DNA from: Aquabacterium sp. NJ1
GTDB lineage: Bacteria; Pseudomonadota; Gammaproteobacteria; Burkholderiales; Burkholderiaceae_C
DNA length: 64,000 nt
Reading direction: 5' to 3'
Assembly (NCBI RefSeq): GCF_000768065.1
Contig: NZ_JRKM01000001.1
Span: 868,001 to 932,000, forward strand
Shown here piece by piece: positions 41,184-53,631 of this stretch. The position numbers were made by a program, and so were the translations under genes. Positions within the stretch are counted from its first letter, which is position 1. Each line of letters begins with the position of its first letter. The notes under the pieces were generated by a model. It ran no database searches. It saw only the letters and a program-made list of their open reading frames with translations, and had not been told where the DNA came from.

Positions 41184-41858
41184 GTGAATCAAAAAGGCAA
41201 GATTCTGGTGGTGGATGACGACCGGCTGGTGTTGGCCACGCTGACCCACGGTCTCGCGCAAGCGGGCTACGAAGTCATTGACGCCGACAACGGGGATGAC
41301 GCCATCTTGCTGGCCCGCCAGCACAAGCCCGAACTGGCCTTGCTGGACATCCGCATGGAAGGCAAATCCGGCTTTGACGTGGCCGTTTACCTGCGCGAGT
41401 ACTGCCAGATCCCCTTCATGTTCCTGTCCGCTTTTGCCGATGAGGCCACGATCAAGCAGGTCAAGGAACTGGGCGCGCTGACCTACCTGGTCAAGCCTCT
41501 GGACATCCAGCAGATCGTGCCGGCCGTGGAGGCCGCCTTTGCCAACCGGGCCAAGACCCATGCACCGGCGGCGCCTGCTGTGGTGGCATCCCCTGTGGCT
41601 GCGCCCGCCGCGACGCCAACGTCCACCCCGACACCAGCCACGCAGGCTGCTGCGCCGGCAGTCACGGCACCTGTAGACCCACTGGCGCAGAACGTGGCCA
41701 TCGCCGTGGGCATCGTCATGCACCGCAATTCGCTGGACCGCCAGCAGGCCATGGCCAAGCTGGTTCAGCAGGCCCAGCAGGAAGGCCGCACACTGGAAGC
41801 CCAGTGCGAGCGCCTGCTCAATGCACAGGAAGTGCTGGCCGGCCTGGGTTCGCTCTGA
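41184..41858 (+). CDS. Response regulator with ANTAR RNA-binding output domain
   Basis: This is 224 residues from GTG 41184, which has AAGGA eight bases upstream; the longer open frame lacks a ribosome site. The REC domain (1-120) begins ILVVDDDRLVLATL and has phospho-acceptor D55 in LALLDIRMEG and the lysine of LVKPLD near 104. An Ala/Pro/Thr linker (about 125-160) leads to an ANTAR-type three-helix domain (VAIAVGIVMHRNSLDRQQAM, LEAQCERLLNAQEVLAGLG). Such regulators act by binding nascent RNA and preventing termination. The likely cognate kinase is the HisKA_2 protein directly upstream. Confidence 0.88.
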   Translation: MNQKGKILVVDDDRLVLATLTHGLAQAGYEVIDADNGDDAILLARQHKPELALLDIRMEGKSGFDVAVYLREYCQIPFMFLSAFADEATIKQVKELGALTYLVKPLDIQQIVPAVEAAFANRAKTHAPAAPAVVASPVAAPAATPTSTPTPATQAAAPAVTAPVDPLAQNVAIAVGIVMHRNSLDRQQAMAKLVQQAQQEGRTLEAQCERLLNAQEVLAGLGSL

Positions 41859-41862
41859 GCGT

Positions 41863-43314
41863 TCACTCCGGGCGCTGGGCGCGCTGCTGCGCCTCAACCG
41901 TGCCCATCAAGGTGAAGTAGAAACAGGCGCCCTCGCCCGGACGGGCCTCGGCCCAGATGCGCCCACCATGCCGGCGCACGATGTTCTGGACCCCCGCCAG
42001 CCCCACGCCCGTGCCGGGGAACTCCTTGGCGCTGTGCAGCCGCTGGAACATGCCAAACAGCTTGTCCGCGTGCTGCATGTCAAAGCCGGCACCGTTGTCG
42101 CGCACAAAGAACACCGCCGGGTTGGTTGCCGGCATGACACCCACTTCCACGCGCGGTTGCGCCACCTTGGCGCTGTACTTCAGGGCATTGCTGATCAGGT
42201 TTTCAAGCACGCGCCGCACCAGCAGCGGGTCGGCATCTTCATGCATGCCCTCGGCCACCACCAGTTCGGCCGCCGCGCAACCCGCATTGACCAGCGCCGA
42301 CTGCTCCGAGCCGATTTCACGCGCCAGGGCGGTCATGTCGATGCCCACACGCTGCAAGGGCTCGGCGGCCAGTTGGGCCTGCGCCAGGATCGCGTCGATC
42401 ATGCCGTTCATGCGTGCCGCGGCTGTCAGCACGCGGTCCAGGTGATCGTTGCCCAGGCGGTCCATCGCCCGGCCATAGTCTTCCTTGACGATGCGGGTGA
42501 AGCCCTCCACCACACGCAAGGGTGCGCGCAGGTCGTGCGACAGGGCATAACGCAGCACCTCCTGCTCGGCCTCGCGCATCTGGGCATTCTGGGCCGCATC
42601 CTCGGCCTCGGCGCGGGAGAGCGCGCTGGCAGCTTGTTGAGCCTGATCGGCCGCGGCCACAGCAGGCTGCATCATCTGCAACACGCCTCGGAACCCCAGA
42701 AACTGACCCTGGTCGCCCCAGCGGGGCTCGGCCTGAACGGCGCAACGCCAGCCCTGCCCCTGCGCGCTCACGCCCTGCAGCCCCTGGGGCCAAGGCAGGT
42801 CCAAGGCCTCCCCGCAAGCCACTTTTTGCTGCAGGCAATAGGCCAGACGCCCCAGATCCGCATCCTGGCATGAAGCATCCTCAGGCCAGTTGGACAACCA
42901 CAGTGGATGTGCGCCAACGTATTCGGACAATCGGGCCCAATCCACCGAAATGCTTTTGGGCAAACCCAGGCCGGGTTTGAAAACGCTCAAATGGTGCAGC
43001 GCGTCCGTTTCCCAATACCAGCCCGAAACCCAGTTTTGCCAATGGGGGGCGTCAGGGGCAGTCGGTTTTGAATTAACGCTAGCGTCAGCAATTTGACGCA
43101 TCACAAAAATGACGTCGCTTTGTAACAACACCGCGCCGGCCACGCACCAAGCCATCATGGCCAGGGCAAACAGCCACACGGGCGCCTCGATGAGCGCCAG
43201 AGCGACCATCGCGACAACGCCGCCCAGGGCCCAACGCCAGAACCGGGCCTTCGAATGGCGAAAACCCTGATCAAGCGGGGTGGGCAAATCTACGTCGCTG
43301 CGCATCCAAACCAT
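41863..43314 (-). CDS. Membrane-associated sensor histidine kinase
   Basis: This is about 483 residues from ATG 43314 (MVWMRSDVDLP). ATG 43305 is also possible, and an open frame continues to TTG 43428. Two adjacent hydrophobic helices (ALGGVVAMVALALIE, LFALAMMAWCVAGAVLL) are followed by a cytosolic sensing region, a coiled segment rich in Ala/Gln, the DHp domain with YALSHDLRAPLRVVEGF, and an HATPase (LLENL-like VLENLISNALKYS, VRDNGAGFDMQHADKLF, GTGVGLAGVQNIV) of the phytochrome-kinase type. No adjacent response regulator shares its strand. It converges on the ANTAR gene (4 bases apart) and diverges from the hybrid kinase. Confidence 0.85.
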   Translation of the reverse strand: MVWMRSDVDLPTPLDQGFRHSKARFWRWALGGVVAMVALALIEAPVWLFALAMMAWCVAGAVLLQSDVIFVMRQIADASVNSKPTAPDAPHWQNWVSGWYWETDALHHLSVFKPGLGLPKSISVDWARLSEYVGAHPLWLSNWPEDASCQDADLGRLAYCLQQKVACGEALDLPWPQGLQGVSAQGQGWRCAVQAEPRWGDQGQFLGFRGVLQMMQPAVAAADQAQQAASALSRAEAEDAAQNAQMREAEQEVLRYALSHDLRAPLRVVEGFTRIVKEDYGRAMDRLGNDHLDRVLTAAARMNGMIDAILAQAQLAAEPLQRVGIDMTALAREIGSEQSALVNAGCAAAELVVAEGMHEDADPLLVRRVLENLISNALKYSAKVAQPRVEVGVMPATNPAVFFVRDNGAGFDMQHADKLFGMFQRLHSAKEFPGTGVGLAGVQNIVRRHGGRIWAEARPGEGACFYFTLMGTVEAQQRAQRPE

Positions 43315-43460
43315 TGTAAGGAGGGCTGCAAGGGGTTTCTTCTGCTGGTTGAAGTTTTCACGGAGCCTGTAAAGTTCGTGAAATATCTGACGAAGGTCAC
43401 AGTATGCCCGCCTATTTTCTCGCGGCAAGTGGGTGACTTTCCCAAGGAATCAAGTTGGCG

Positions 43461-47576
<4,116 letters not shown>

Positions 47577-47579
47577 GCG

Positions 47580-49814
47580 ATGAGTCTCCCCTCCCTCATG
47601 GCCGATCAGAACCTCGACGAACAACCCAAGGTCCTGCTGGTTGACGACGATGAAGTCAACCTGCTGCTGACCTCGATCGCCCTGCGGGAACGCGGCTTTG
47701 CCATCACGGAGGCCAGCTCCGGCGAGCAAGCCCTGCACTTGATGGCCGACCTGCTGCCCGACGTGGTGGTGCTGGATGCGGTCATGCCCGGCCTGGACGG
47801 CTTTGCCACCTGCCAGGAATTGCGGCACCTGCCCGGTTTCGAATCCCTGCCCGTGCTGATGCTGACGGGCCTGGACGACGAAGCCTCGATCACCCGCGCC
47901 TACGAAGTCGGCGCCACGGACTTTTTCGTCAAGTGCACCCAATGGAGCCTGCTGGCCGGGCGCCTGCGCTACCTGCTGCGTGCCTCCCGCACCCGCTACG
48001 AGCTGGAGCGCAGCAAGGCCAAACTGGCCCGCGCACAAGACCTTGCCCGCATGGGCAGCTTCGACTGGCGCAAGGGCGCGGGCGACATCGCCTTCTCACT
48101 TGAAGGCCTGCGCGTCTTCGGCATGGGCCAGGGCGACAGACTCGGCCTGCGCCAGATCGTGCGCATGATGCCGGCCGAAGAGCGGCGAGCCTTCCAGCGC
48201 GTGCTGCGCGAGGTGATCGACCATGGCACGGTGCTGTGCAACGACGTGCAAGTTGGCCTCACCGATGGCCGCCAGCGCATCCTGCACGTGGAGGCCGAGC
48301 CCGAATTCAACGAGCAGGCCAACCTGATCGGCTACACCGGCATCGTTCAGGACGTGACCGACCGCCGCGTGGCCGAAGACAAGATCAAGCACCTGGCCAA
48401 TTTCGACACGCTCACCGGCCTGCCCAACCGCCGCCAGGTGTTCTGGCGCAGCGAACGCGCCATCGAGCATGCCAAGCGCCTCAACCATTGCGTGGCCCTG
48501 CTGCAAGTCGGCCTGGACCGCTTCAAGATCATCAACGAGAACCTGGGCCACCACGCCGGTGACGAACTGCTGATCGAGGTCTCGCGCCGCCTGCGCAGTT
48601 GCGTGCGCCACTCCGAGCAGGTCATGGAGGGCAACCTGGACATCGGCAGTGGCCAGCGCGTGCACCGCACGCTCGAAGCCGTGGGCCGCCTGGGTGCCGA
48701 TGAATTCGTGGTGCTGCTGCCCGAGATCAGCAGCGAGCAGGAGGCCATGGACACCGCGCGCCTCATCCTGGATGCGCTGCGCGAACCCATGATGGCCGCC
48801 GGCCAGGAATGCTTCATCACCGCCAGCGTGGGCGTGGCCGTGTTCCCGGCCCATGGCCTGAGCGTGGCCGACCTGCTGCGCAATGCCGACGTGGCCATGG
48901 ACCTGGCCAAGACCCAGGGCCGCAACACCGCCCAGCTGTATGACCCGCAACTGGCCAGCAAGGGCCGCGTGCGCCTGGACCTGGATACCGCCCTGCACAA
49001 GGCCCTGGAGCGCAAGGAACTGGTGCTGTACTACCAGCCCAAGATCGACGTGCGCACCAGCCGCATGGTGGGCGCTGAAGCCTTGATGCGCTGGCAGCGC
49101 GGCACCCAGCTGGTGCCGCCTGGCGACTTCATCCCGCTGGCCGAGGCCACCGGCCTGATCAACGAGATGAGCCTGTGGGCCATCGAAGAAGCGGCCAAGC
49201 AGGCCAAGGAATGGGAAAGGAAGTTCGGCTTCGATGCCTCGATCGCCGTCAACCTGCCCAGCCGCCTGTTCGAACAAGCTGACCTGGTCGAAAAGATCGA
49301 GGCCATCCTGTCACGCCTGGGCGTGGAGCCCCGTGCCATCGAGCTGGAAATCACCGAAACCGGCCTGATGAAGGACTTGCAAGGCGTCGTGCCCTCGCTG
49401 CACCGCCTCAACCAACTGGGCACCGAGATCTCGATCGACGACTTCGGCACGGGCTATTCGTCCCTGGCCTACCTGACCACCTTGCCCATCAGCGAACTCA
49501 AGATCGACCGATCCTTCGTGCGCGACCTGGGTGACACGCCCCAGAGCGGCGCCGTGGTGTCCGCCATCATCGCGCTGGCCCGTGCGCTGGGCTTGCGCGT
49601 CATCGCCGAGGGCGTCGAGAACGTGACCCAGATGGAAGTGCTCTACAACCTGGGCTGCCACATCTGCCAGGGCTTCCTGTTCGCGCGCCCCATGCCCGCC
49701 AGCCAGGTCGAGCAATGGCTGCTGGACACACAGTCCGGCCAGACCTTGCCGCGCATCGCCGGTGGGCTGGTCGGCACGGACCCCACCGCCACAAGGATCA
49801 GCGGCTCACGTTGA
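47580..49814 (+). CDS. Response regulator with PAS, degenerate GGDEF and EAL domains
   Basis: This is a 744-residue protein. REC (about 15-135) has VLLVDDDEVNLLLTSIAL and phospho-acceptor Asp in VVVLDAVMPGLDG, but the switch lysine is followed by Cys (FFVKCTQW) where Pro is normal. A PAS region follows (LARMGSFDWRKGAGD). The GGDEF site reads GADEF (GRLGADEFVVLLPE) and there is an insertion before it, so cyclase activity is doubtful. The EAL domain keeps its catalytic residues: AEALMRW, ELEITETGLM, SIDDFGTGYSSLAYL, LKIDRSFV, VIAEGVE. The net role is probably c-di-GMP hydrolysis controlled by phosphorylation, perhaps from the adjacent hybrid kinase. Confidence 0.9.
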   Translation: MSLPSLMADQNLDEQPKVLLVDDDEVNLLLTSIALRERGFAITEASSGEQALHLMADLLPDVVVLDAVMPGLDGFATCQELRHLPGFESLPVLMLTGLDDEASITRAYEVGATDFFVKCTQWSLLAGRLRYLLRASRTRYELERSKAKLARAQDLARMGSFDWRKGAGDIAFSLEGLRVFGMGQGDRLGLRQIVRMMPAEERRAFQRVLREVIDHGTVLCNDVQVGLTDGRQRILHVEAEPEFNEQANLIGYTGIVQDVTDRRVAEDKIKHLANFDTLTGLPNRRQVFWRSERAIEHAKRLNHCVALLQVGLDRFKIINENLGHHAGDELLIEVSRRLRSCVRHSEQVMEGNLDIGSGQRVHRTLEAVGRLGADEFVVLLPEISSEQEAMDTARLILDALREPMMAAGQECFITASVGVAVFPAHGLSVADLLRNADVAMDLAKTQGRNTAQLYDPQLASKGRVRLDLDTALHKALERKELVLYYQPKIDVRTSRMVGAEALMRWQRGTQLVPPGDFIPLAEATGLINEMSLWAIEEAAKQAKEWERKFGFDASIAVNLPSRLFEQADLVEKIEAILSRLGVEPRAIELEITETGLMKDLQGVVPSLHRLNQLGTEISIDDFGTGYSSLAYLTTLPISELKIDRSFVRDLGDTPQSGAVVSAIIALARALGLRVIAEGVENVTQMEVLYNLGCHICQGFLFARPMPASQVEQWLLDTQSGQTLPRIAGGLVGTDPTATRISGSR

Positions 49815-49817
49815 ACC

Positions 49818-51596
49818 ATGCCCACACCGCCCAACACGCCAAGCAGCTCACTCACCCCTGCCCAACTGGCCAAGGCCGCACTCAAGCGCCTGGCCGAACA
49901 GCGGCTGGAGCCCACCCCTGACAACTACCGCAAGGCTTACGAGGCCGAGTCAGGCGTGCCCTCCTCGCCCACCACCACGCCAGACAGGCCCGCGGACAAG
50001 GCCGCCACGCTCAACGAGTCCCAGCAGGACAACGATGACGGTGAACGCTGGTCCAACCTGATCACCCGCATCCTGCGTGGTGCGGAACGGGGCGGCCGTC
50101 AATGGACCACCGCCCGCAAGAAGGACAGCCTCAAGCGCGTACTCGATGGCAGCAAGAGCTCGGCCACGCGCCTGCACCAGCGCCTGACCCAGCTCGTCGG
50201 CAGCTGGGACAGCGACACGCTGGACAACAGCCTGCTGGAAGGCGACGAGGCCGCCGCCGACACGCCGGCCACATCCACTGAAGACAAGGCCGCTGCACCG
50301 GCGCAGGCCAGCGCGGCGTCCACCGCTGCGCCTTTGATCACGACACCCGACGCCACGCTGGCATCCACGCCCGCCATCACCTCGTCCTGGCCCGAGCTGG
50401 CTCGCCACGCCATCGACCAACTCGCCGACACGGTGGCGGCCGCCCTGCCCCCGCAGCAGGCGCAGTCGGAAGAAGCCATCCGCACCATTGAGTCCGTGCT
50501 GGATCAAACCCGCGACACCACCGTGCCCGATGAGCAGCACGCGCACATCAAGTCCGAGATCAGCCTGGCTTGCGAGCAGGCACGGCGCGTCATCGAGCAC
50601 CGCTACCACCTGATCGACCAGTTGACTGGGCTGTGCACCGCCCTGACCGACAGCCTGGCCGAGTTGTCTGAAGACGACTCCTGGGTGCAAGGCCAATGCC
50701 TGGCCATGCGCCACCAGTTGGCCGATGGGCTCAACAGCCGCGGCGTGCGCCACATCCAGCAGTTGCTGGCCGAGACCCGTGAGAAGCAGATCGCACTCAA
50801 GCAGGAACGCGAAGCGGCCCGCCAGGCGCTCAAGCAGTTGATCCACCAGATGCTGCACGAGATCGCCGAACTGGGCAGCACCACCGACCGCTTCCATACC
50901 AATTTGGGCCGCTATGCCGACACCATCGGTGAGGCCGACAGCCTGGAGAGCCTGGCCGGCGTGGTGCGCGAAATGGTGGCAGAAAGCCGCACCGTGCAGG
51001 CCGTGGTGTCGCAGACGCAAACCCGCTTGAACGACGAGCACGCCCGCGCCAGCGAGCTGACCGAACGCGTTCGCCAGCTGGAAGACGAGATCCGCAAGCT
51101 GTCTGACGAGGTCTCGACGGACCCGCTGACCCAGATCGCCAACCGGCGCGGCATGATGCGCGCGTTCGAGACCGAGCAGGCCAAGATGCAACGCGACGGG
51201 ACCACGCTGGCCATCGGCTTGCTGGACGTCGACAATTTCAAGAAACTCAACGACACCCTGGGCCACCAGACGGGCGACGAAGCCCTGAAATTCCTGGCCC
51301 GCCGCGTGGGCGAATTGCTGCGCCCCGTTGATGTCGTGGCGCGCTATGGCGGCGAAGAGTTCGTGGTGCTGCTGCCAGCCACTGGCCTGGATGAGGCCCA
51401 GCAGGTGCTGACCCGCCTTCAACGCACGTTGAGCGCCGAGTTCTTCGAGCATGAAGACAAGAAGGTGTTCATCACCTTCTCGGCCGGGGTCACGCTCTAC
51501 CGCGCAGGCGAAGCCATCGAGGCCACGCTGGACCGCTCGGACGTGGCCTTGTACGAGGCCAAGCGCACCGGCAAGAACCGCACCTGTATGAACTGA
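49818..51596 (+). CDS. Diguanylate cyclase with long helical N-terminal region
   Basis: This 592-residue protein has no membrane helix. About 420 residues of helical, coiled-coil-prone sequence (EKQIALKQEREAARQALKQL, ELTERVRQLEDEIRKLSDEV) precede the GGDEF domain, which starts DPLTQIANRRGMMRAF. The active site is YGGEEFVVLL (GGEEF type), and RPVD five residues before it is a canonical RxxD inhibitory site. It should make c-di-GMP with product inhibition. It starts 3 bases after the EAL gene, so synthesis and breakdown enzymes are co-expressed. The N-terminal 60 residues contain LTPAQLAKAALKRLAEQRL, seen in similar betaproteobacterial cyclases. Confidence 0.9.
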   Translation: MPTPPNTPSSSLTPAQLAKAALKRLAEQRLEPTPDNYRKAYEAESGVPSSPTTTPDRPADKAATLNESQQDNDDGERWSNLITRILRGAERGGRQWTTARKKDSLKRVLDGSKSSATRLHQRLTQLVGSWDSDTLDNSLLEGDEAAADTPATSTEDKAAAPAQASAASTAAPLITTPDATLASTPAITSSWPELARHAIDQLADTVAAALPPQQAQSEEAIRTIESVLDQTRDTTVPDEQHAHIKSEISLACEQARRVIEHRYHLIDQLTGLCTALTDSLAELSEDDSWVQGQCLAMRHQLADGLNSRGVRHIQQLLAETREKQIALKQEREAARQALKQLIHQMLHEIAELGSTTDRFHTNLGRYADTIGEADSLESLAGVVREMVAESRTVQAVVSQTQTRLNDEHARASELTERVRQLEDEIRKLSDEVSTDPLTQIANRRGMMRAFETEQAKMQRDGTTLAIGLLDVDNFKKLNDTLGHQTGDEALKFLARRVGELLRPVDVVARYGGEEFVVLLPATGLDEAQQVLTRLQRTLSAEFFEHEDKKVFITFSAGVTLYRAGEAIEATLDRSDVALYEAKRTGKNRTCMN

Positions 51597-51635
51597 TGAA
51601 CTGAGGGCGCCCGACGAGGCTACCCCAGCCCGCGC

Positions 51636-53171
51636 TCAACGCGGCACAGGCAAAGCAGCCAGGCGCTTGAGCGCAGCCGGGATCAGATCAGGCAGGTCAT
51701 CGGCGATCAGGCCCAGGCCAAAGTCCTGCGCCGCATCACCATGCAACCAGGCCGCGGCACACGCCGCCTGCCACGCCGGCATCCCCTGAGCCAGCAAGCC
51801 CACGATCATGCCCGCCAGCACATCACCTGCGCCCGCCGTGGCCAGGGTGGCCGGCGCATGGCGGTTGATGGCCGCGCGCCCATCGGGCGAGGCCACCACG
51901 GTATCGGCGCCCTTGAACAGCACCACCGCGCCACTGAGCCTGGCCGCTGCACGCGTGCAGGCCAGCTTGCTGCCCGCGCCCGCCACTTCCGGCGTCTTGA
52001 ACAGGCGAGCGAACTCGCCACCATGCGGCGTGAGCACCACGGGCCGGCTGTGCCCCTTGATCGCGGCGAACAACAAGGATGGGTCTTCATGGAAGGCCGA
52101 GATCGCGTCTGCATCCAGCACCACCGGCCGGCCACTGGCCAGCATGGTCAGCACCAGGCCGCGGATGCCCGATGCGTTCGAGCCGCCCATGGCACCCGGC
52201 CCGATCAGCATGGCCGACAGCCGGTCGTCGTCCAGCAAGCCCTCCAGGCCCACCTGCCAGCTGGCGGCGGCTTCGCCCTCCAGCGGGTGCACCATCACGC
52301 ACTCCAGCGCGCTGGCGTACACAGGCCAGGCACGGTGTGGTGTGCACACCGTGGTCAGGCCGGCCCCGATGCGGGCGCAAGCGCGGGCAGCCAGCCGGGC
52401 CGCGCCGGTCATGGAGGCGCCGCCCCAGATCAAGGCATGGCCTCGGTGGTACTTGTGGCCGGCCGCGTCCACCGTGGGCCACACATCGCGCCAGACGACG
52501 GGCTGGTTGTCCCAGGCCTGCACGTTCATGGGCGCCAGCACTTCAGGCCGGATGCCGATACCCGACACCACCACCTCGCCACACAAGGCCCGCCCCGGCA
52601 TCAAGGCATGCCCGGGCTTGAGCCTGAAGAAGGTCACCGTGAGCTGCGACTGCACGGCCCCTGCGGCCTCACCGGTATCGCCCCAGACACCGCTGGGTAC
52701 GTCCACCGCGACGATGGGCAGGCCACGGGTGTGCGCCTTCAGCAGCACATCGGCAGCCACGCCATCCAGAGGCCTTGCCAGGCCGGCACCGAACAAGGCG
52801 TCCACCACCAACTGGGCCCCATCCAGGCATACCGGCGCCACATCGTTCAACAAGGGGGTATCGCCACCGGCTTGCGACCAGGCTTGTGCCGCCAGGGCCG
52901 CGTCCCCTTTGAGTGCGTCAACAGGGGCCAGGCAGGCCAGTCGCACAGGCCAGCCCAAGGCACGCAAGCGCGTGGCCACCACGAAGCCATCGCCACCGTT
53001 GTTGCCGGGCCCGCACAGCACCACCGTGTCACGTGGCGACCAGCGCTGTGTGAGCGCACGCACCACGGCATCACCTGCTGCCTGCATCAAAACCCAACCA
53101 GGGGTGCCCGCCGCGATGGTGGCCGCGTCGGCTTGCGCCATCTGCCCGACCGTCAAGATTTCACAAACCAT
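51636..53171 (-). CDS. nnr: Bifunctional NAD(P)H-hydrate epimerase / ADP-dependent dehydratase
   Basis: This 511-residue protein repairs hydrated NAD(P)H. The N-terminal YjeF_N epimerase domain has VLCGPGNNGGDGFVVATRL, VVDALFGAGLARPLDG and VAVDVPSGVWGDTG. The C-terminal ribokinase-like dehydratase (from about 240) has KYHRGHALIWGGAS, AMLIGPGAMG, VVLTPHGGEFARLF and LATAGAGDVLAGMIVGLL. I start at ATG 53171 (MVCEILTVGQMAQAD). The upstream open frame to 53282 is not family-like. It converges on the cyclase gene and has the long structured gap on its 5' side. Confidence 0.94.
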   Translation of the reverse strand: MVCEILTVGQMAQADAATIAAGTPGWVLMQAAGDAVVRALTQRWSPRDTVVLCGPGNNGGDGFVVATRLRALGWPVRLACLAPVDALKGDAALAAQAWSQAGGDTPLLNDVAPVCLDGAQLVVDALFGAGLARPLDGVAADVLLKAHTRGLPIVAVDVPSGVWGDTGEAAGAVQSQLTVTFFRLKPGHALMPGRALCGEVVVSGIGIRPEVLAPMNVQAWDNQPVVWRDVWPTVDAAGHKYHRGHALIWGGASMTGAARLAARACARIGAGLTTVCTPHRAWPVYASALECVMVHPLEGEAAASWQVGLEGLLDDDRLSAMLIGPGAMGGSNASGIRGLVLTMLASGRPVVLDADAISAFHEDPSLLFAAIKGHSRPVVLTPHGGEFARLFKTPEVAGAGSKLACTRAAARLSGAVVLFKGADTVVASPDGRAAINRHAPATLATAGAGDVLAGMIVGLLAQGMPAWQAACAAAWLHGDAAQDFGLGLIADDLPDLIPAALKRLAALPVPR

Positions 53172-53379
53172 GTTGAAGACACCCGCCTGGGGGTGCAAGG
53201 AAAAGCATCTGCGCACAGTGTGCCGCCAACTTTCACACACAGGTGGCATCTGCATCTTGATCTGCGTGCAAAAAACCGCCACAGCACCGATGAAAAGCGA
53301 GATACTGAATCTGTCGACGCGCTGAGGTAATCAACGCCAGACGGGGTAGCCGGGTAACGGCGCCAAACATGGGTGCTCA

Positions 53380-53544
53380 GCCTGACTTGATCAGGCAGGC
53401 AAGGTGGTCTTGCCGCACCACGCCACCGATCTGGTGGCTCCCCTTCACAGGGGCAGATCTGGGGACCGCCCCACCAGATCAGGCCTTCCAGTTGGATGGC
53501 CGCCGCACAGCCCGTCGCTCCTAGGCCGATGGGCTGTTTTCTTT
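53380..53544 (+). ncRNA. Candidate structured RNA (small RNA or switch) ending in a terminator
   Basis: Six successive stems can be drawn on the plus strand: GCCTGA-CTTGA-TCAGGC (53380-53396), GGCAAG-GTGGT-CTTGCC (53398-53414), GCCACC-GATCT-GGTGGC (53422-53438), CCCCT-TCAC-AGGGG (53440-53453), GGGG-ACCG-CCCC (53461-53472) and the terminator stem at 53508-53536. In addition GATCTGGTGG (53428-53437) is a perfect complement of CCACCAGATC (53471-53480), an alternative 10-pair stem that excludes the third and fifth hairpins. It does not match 6S, SRP, RNase P or tmRNA signatures that I know. The 5' end is unknown; the transcript may begin further left. Confidence 0.5.
53508..53544 (+). terminator. 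Rho-independent terminator upstream of the AraC-family gene
   Basis: CAGCCCGTCG (53508-53517) and CGATGGGCTG (53527-53536) pair over ten positions with one G-U, followed by TTTTCTTT. No coding gene on this strand ends upstream (the nearest, the cyclase, ends 1.9 kb away), so it must end a non-coding or leader transcript. Confidence 0.8.
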
Positions 53545-53631
53545 GTGGGCGTGGCACCTCAAACATCGGTGCAAAGCCGAATGGCCGTGAGGGCTGTGCT
53601 GCTCTAGCATCGGGCCTCCGCCTGATTCGCC

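Larger units (their letters stand above)
53172..53631. other. 460-base gap between nnr and the AraC gene
   Basis: No protein gene is convincing here. The left part (53172-53330) is lower in GC and should hold the nnr promoter on the minus strand; I cannot fix its boxes. The right part carries the hairpin series and terminator listed separately. The last 87 bases before ATG 53632 are presumably the AraC gene's promoter. Confidence 0.5.

Noticed and set aside
53172-53631. Short open frames in the nnr-AraC gap
   Set aside because: They lack ribosome sites and protein-like composition, and overlap the hairpin series.
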